Shown here piece after piece: positions 62,012-64,000 of a stretch of DNA of 64,000 bases (within the stretch, counting starts at the first letter, position 1; each line of letters opens with the position of its first letter). Both the position numbers and the translations under genes were made by a program. This DNA comes from an uncultured Dorea sp. GTDB lineage: Bacteria > Bacillota > Clostridia > Lachnospirales > Lachnospiraceae. The stretch lies in NCBI GenBank assembly GCA_910577685.1, contig CAJTOH010000015.1, positions 19,402 through 83,401 on the forward strand, read 5' to 3'. A model generated the notes under the pieces. The model ran no database searches and had not been told where the DNA came from. It saw nothing but the letters and a program-made list of their open reading frames with translations.

Positions 62012-62641
62012 TCTGTTTTTATGTGCGGTAATGTCATAATGAATTTGAGAAATGCTTTTAATATGCTTTTAATATGTATTTTAGTCTTGAAACGAAGATA
62101 GAGAATATGATAAAATATGACATAAGAAAAATTTGTAGGATTGTACTTATTTCAGTACAATTTTTCAAAAGACAAAAAAATGAGCTGAAAAAGGTTAATG
62201 TCAGAATATTCAGATAAATACCTGCAAAAATGCGGCTTGTAGCCCTTGATTTTAGCGGGGTCTGAGTGGATACCGTAGAAATGATCGTATCCCGTTAAAG
62301 GGTATTGCTACAATGCTAATTTTTTCACTGACTCCTTCTTTGATTTCACAGAAATATTTGTTTCCCTTTAGAACGGGATAATATATTAGTAAATACATCA
62401 CAGTTTTTCGATTGCCGCACACTGTCATATCTTATTATCATTTTTTCTTGCTCTCGATTTTTCCCACATAAGCAAGCAGAGCAAATATGATATTTTACAA
62501 AATCATATTTAAGAGGGATAAGGCGGATACATTGCGATCAATCCTTTTTCAAGGCTTTTAGGAGACTTTATTAAAATTCTGCACAATTATGAGAAACACT
62601 GTAAAATTGAGCGATTACAATCTGAATTCATGGAGAAAACT
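62012..62641. other. AT-rich intergenic stretch without a recognisable gene
   Basis: About 630 bp of AT-rich DNA. It holds a small stem ATTGTACT/AGTACAAT near 62139-62162 with a T-run on the plus strand (possible terminator) and a spaced inverted repeat, ATCCCGTTAAAGGG at 62289-62302 against CCCTTTAGAACGGGAT at 62364-62379. No convincing reading frame was found. It may be debris of a mobile element. Confidence 0.5.
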
Positions 62642-63166
62642 ATGGCTTTAAAATTGATAAAACTTACAAAGGAATATGAGAAACAGTTGTGTGAAATGAT
62701 CGATGAGTGGAAATTAGATCAGGAGACCAATCATACCAATCACTCACCATGGGCAATCTTTAAAAATGATTATCACGATTTCGATTACTATCTGGAGCAC
62801 CTCGAATTAAAAGAAGCTGCGAAAGGCCTTGTTCCCGATTCGGTGTTCTTTCTGCTGGACGAAGACAGAAACAGACTTCTTGGAGCTGTAAATATCCGCC
62901 ATTATCTGAACGACTTTCTCCTGAGAGAAGGCGGGCATATCGGAGACGGAATCAGGCCCAGCGAGCGAAGGAAGGGTTATGCGACGGAGATGATTCGTCT
63001 GGCATTGACTGAATGTAAGAAGTTAGGTATAGATAAGGTGCTGATGGTATGCGATAAGGATAATATCGGTTCTGCCAGATCCATTGTAAAAAACGGCGGC
63101 ATCCTTGAAAACGAGTTCGTAAATTCAAATGGTAATATAGAACAAAGATATTGGATTTCAATTTGA
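62642..63166 (+). CDS. GNAT family N-acetyltransferase
   Basis: A 174-residue acetyltransferase with the GNAT core: a strand LLGAVNIRHYLND, then the acetyl-CoA loop GIRPSERRKGYATEMIRLAL (the RRKGYA motif) and the last strands VLMVCDKDNIGSARSIVKNGG. It transfers an acetyl group to an amine of an unknown substrate. The ATG at 62642 has GGAG six bases upstream and is preferred over one 12 nt earlier. It is AT-richer than the operons to its left. Confidence 0.9.
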   Translation: MALKLIKLTKEYEKQLCEMIDEWKLDQETNHTNHSPWAIFKNDYHDFDYYLEHLELKEAAKGLVPDSVFFLLDEDRNRLLGAVNIRHYLNDFLLREGGHIGDGIRPSERRKGYATEMIRLALTECKKLGIDKVLMVCDKDNIGSARSIVKNGGILENEFVNSNGNIEQRYWISI

Positions 63167-63223
63167 TGTGGATTCATTCGTTAAAGTTAGAAGAGTCAAA
63201 TATGCTTTATCGGAATTGAAATT

Positions 63224-63604
63224 TATCATCCTGACAAAAAGGACTTCTTGACTTCGGGCTTTTAATGCAGCCTGCAGATATTAAAAATAGATTTGATTGG
63301 GCTTCCTCTTATCTGTTCAAGGCAGTCTATTCAGAAAATAGCAGGAAATACATTTACAGACTGGTTTTGTGAAAAACCGGAACAAATGAATATTATTGCA
63401 ACATTCAGTCTTGTCTATAATGCTATGTTTATGGTTCAACAGGGAATGGGATGCATGGTAACAGTTGATAACTTCGCAAATACCACCGTCAATCCTGATC
63501 TTTGTTTTCGTCCTCTTTCGCCCATAGTGGAGGCTGGTCTGGCTATTGTGTGGAAAAAATATCAGGTATTTTCTGCACCTGCGGAAAAGCTATTGGAAGA
63601 ATAA
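63224..63604 (+). pseudogene. broken LysR-type regulator (substrate-binding domain remnant)
   Basis: The frame starting near 63224 reads YHPDKKDFLTSG, then shifts to LMQPADIKNR, then shifts again to DLIGLPLICSRQSIQKIAGN and continues to GLAIVWKKYQVFSAPAEKLLEE, so parts of one LysR substrate-binding domain lie in three frames. The DNA-binding N-terminus is absent. The open part alone (from 63293) encodes about 103 residues and is probably nonfunctional. Confidence 0.75.
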
Positions 63605-63646
63605 TCTGCGGGGATTGCGGAGAGCCTTTCAAGCAGGCATAAAAGC

Positions 63647-63674
63647 AAAAAGCGGAGGCCGCAAGGCTTCCGCT
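63647..63674 (-). terminator. terminator of the DUF1349 gene
   Basis: Stem AGCGGAGGCC/GGCTTCCGCT (63651-63660, 63665-63674) with a GCAA loop and a minus-strand T-run, 11 bp past the stop of the DUF1349 gene. Confidence 0.8.
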
Positions 63675-63685
63675 AAATGATTCTT

Positions 63686-64000
63686 TTATTTATGGGCTTC
63701 CCACATACATTCTGTAATCTGCATATTCGTAAATTTTGCCCGGAAAGAACCTTCTACAGGACTGCAGGCATAAACTCCAAAAGAAATTTCTTCGTTTCCT
63801 TTCCACAAATGGCATATCCGCATCTGCCGGAATGTAATGCCATCTGTACTGCACTCAATACAATAGTCTGATTCCCTTCGGCTAAGCCGGTACCACATAG
63901 ATTTCACCGATGCATCAATATCTGTCGTTGCCCAGTCAGAATACCCATGGTTTGTAACAACACTGCCAAGCCTCTGGTACTGCTCATTTTCATATTCAAT
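63686..64000 (-). CDS. DUF1349 domain protein, partial (5' end outside window)
   Basis: The last 104 codons of a gene running in from the right edge. The sequence DWATTDIDASVKSMWYRLSRRESDYCIECSTDGITFRQMRICHLW and ISFGVYACSPVEGSFRAKFTNMQIT fits the concanavalin-like DUF1349 family, whose members are sugar-binding or enzyme-associated folds. The true start is not visible; a GTG within the frame at 63907 should not be taken as the start. Function unknown. Confidence 0.8.
   Translation of the reverse strand: MEYENEQYQRLGSVVTNHGYSDWATTDIDASVKSMWYRLSRRESDYCIECSTDGITFRQMRICHLWKGNEEISFGVYACSPVEGSFRAKFTNMQITECMWEAHK

Overview
The window looks like chromosome of a Gram-positive, spore-forming, anaerobic gut-type Clostridia, most likely Lachnospiraceae. 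Evidence: a sporulation gene (gerW/ytfJ) beside a DUF2953 gene; a complete rnfCDGEAB operon; biotin- and Na+-dependent decarboxylase genes; strong GGAGG-type ribosome binding sites; lipoproteins; and roughly 50% GC. No rRNA, tRNA, CRISPR array or complete insertion sequence was seen. Almost all genes lie on the minus strand.

Layout. 1-10.1 kb: a carbohydrate uptake operon (solute-binding lipoprotein, two permeases, YesM-like kinase, YesN-like regulator, cytoplasmic GH3 glycosidase, lipoprotein) with no transport ATPase of its own. 10.2-14.9 kb: a five-gene operon of ABC exporter, HEXXH peptidase-like protein and two-component system, preceded by an 11-bp-period direct repeat typical of an OmpR-family site. 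15-23 kb: a 45-residue membrane protein, gerW, DUF2953, a class B PBP and an FtsW/RodA protein whose genes overlap by 179 nt, a U32 peptidase and zapA. 23-26.9 kb: ruvB, ruvA, a Gx transporter and a NusG-domain-II protein, divergent from apbE. 27-28.8 kb: an AT-rich accessory insert with an AraC remnant and a solo clpP. 28.8-34.3 kb: the Rnf operon plus a DUF2752 gene. 34.5-39.5 kb: S1, ispH, cmk, a flavoprotein and an RpiR regulator. 39.6-45 kb: a five-gene biotin/Na+ operon combining 12S-type and 5S-type carboxyltransferases, a biotin carrier, OadB and an OadG-like lipoprotein. 45-54.2 kb: a YcxB-like protein, a POT peptide transporter, a BceAB-type ABC system, aminopeptidase P and a MATE transporter. 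54.2-56 kb: a MerR regulator with a membrane domain facing a TetR gene that lacks a canonical start codon. 56-62 kb: tatD, an amidohydrolase, leuA fused to an AraC-type DNA-binding domain, and a Na+/solute symporter with a striking operator. 62-64 kb: AT-rich DNA with a GNAT gene, a broken LysR gene and a partial DUF1349 gene.

Functional themes. Rnf (matured by the ApbE flavin transferase encoded nearby), the OadB decarboxylase and the sodium symporter together suggest sodium-based bioenergetics. The most unusual items are the single-polypeptide LeuA-AraC fusion, the apparent AUC start of the TetR gene with its perfect 12-bp inverted operator, the mixed transcarboxylase/decarboxylase operon, and the peptidase-ABC-two-component cluster.
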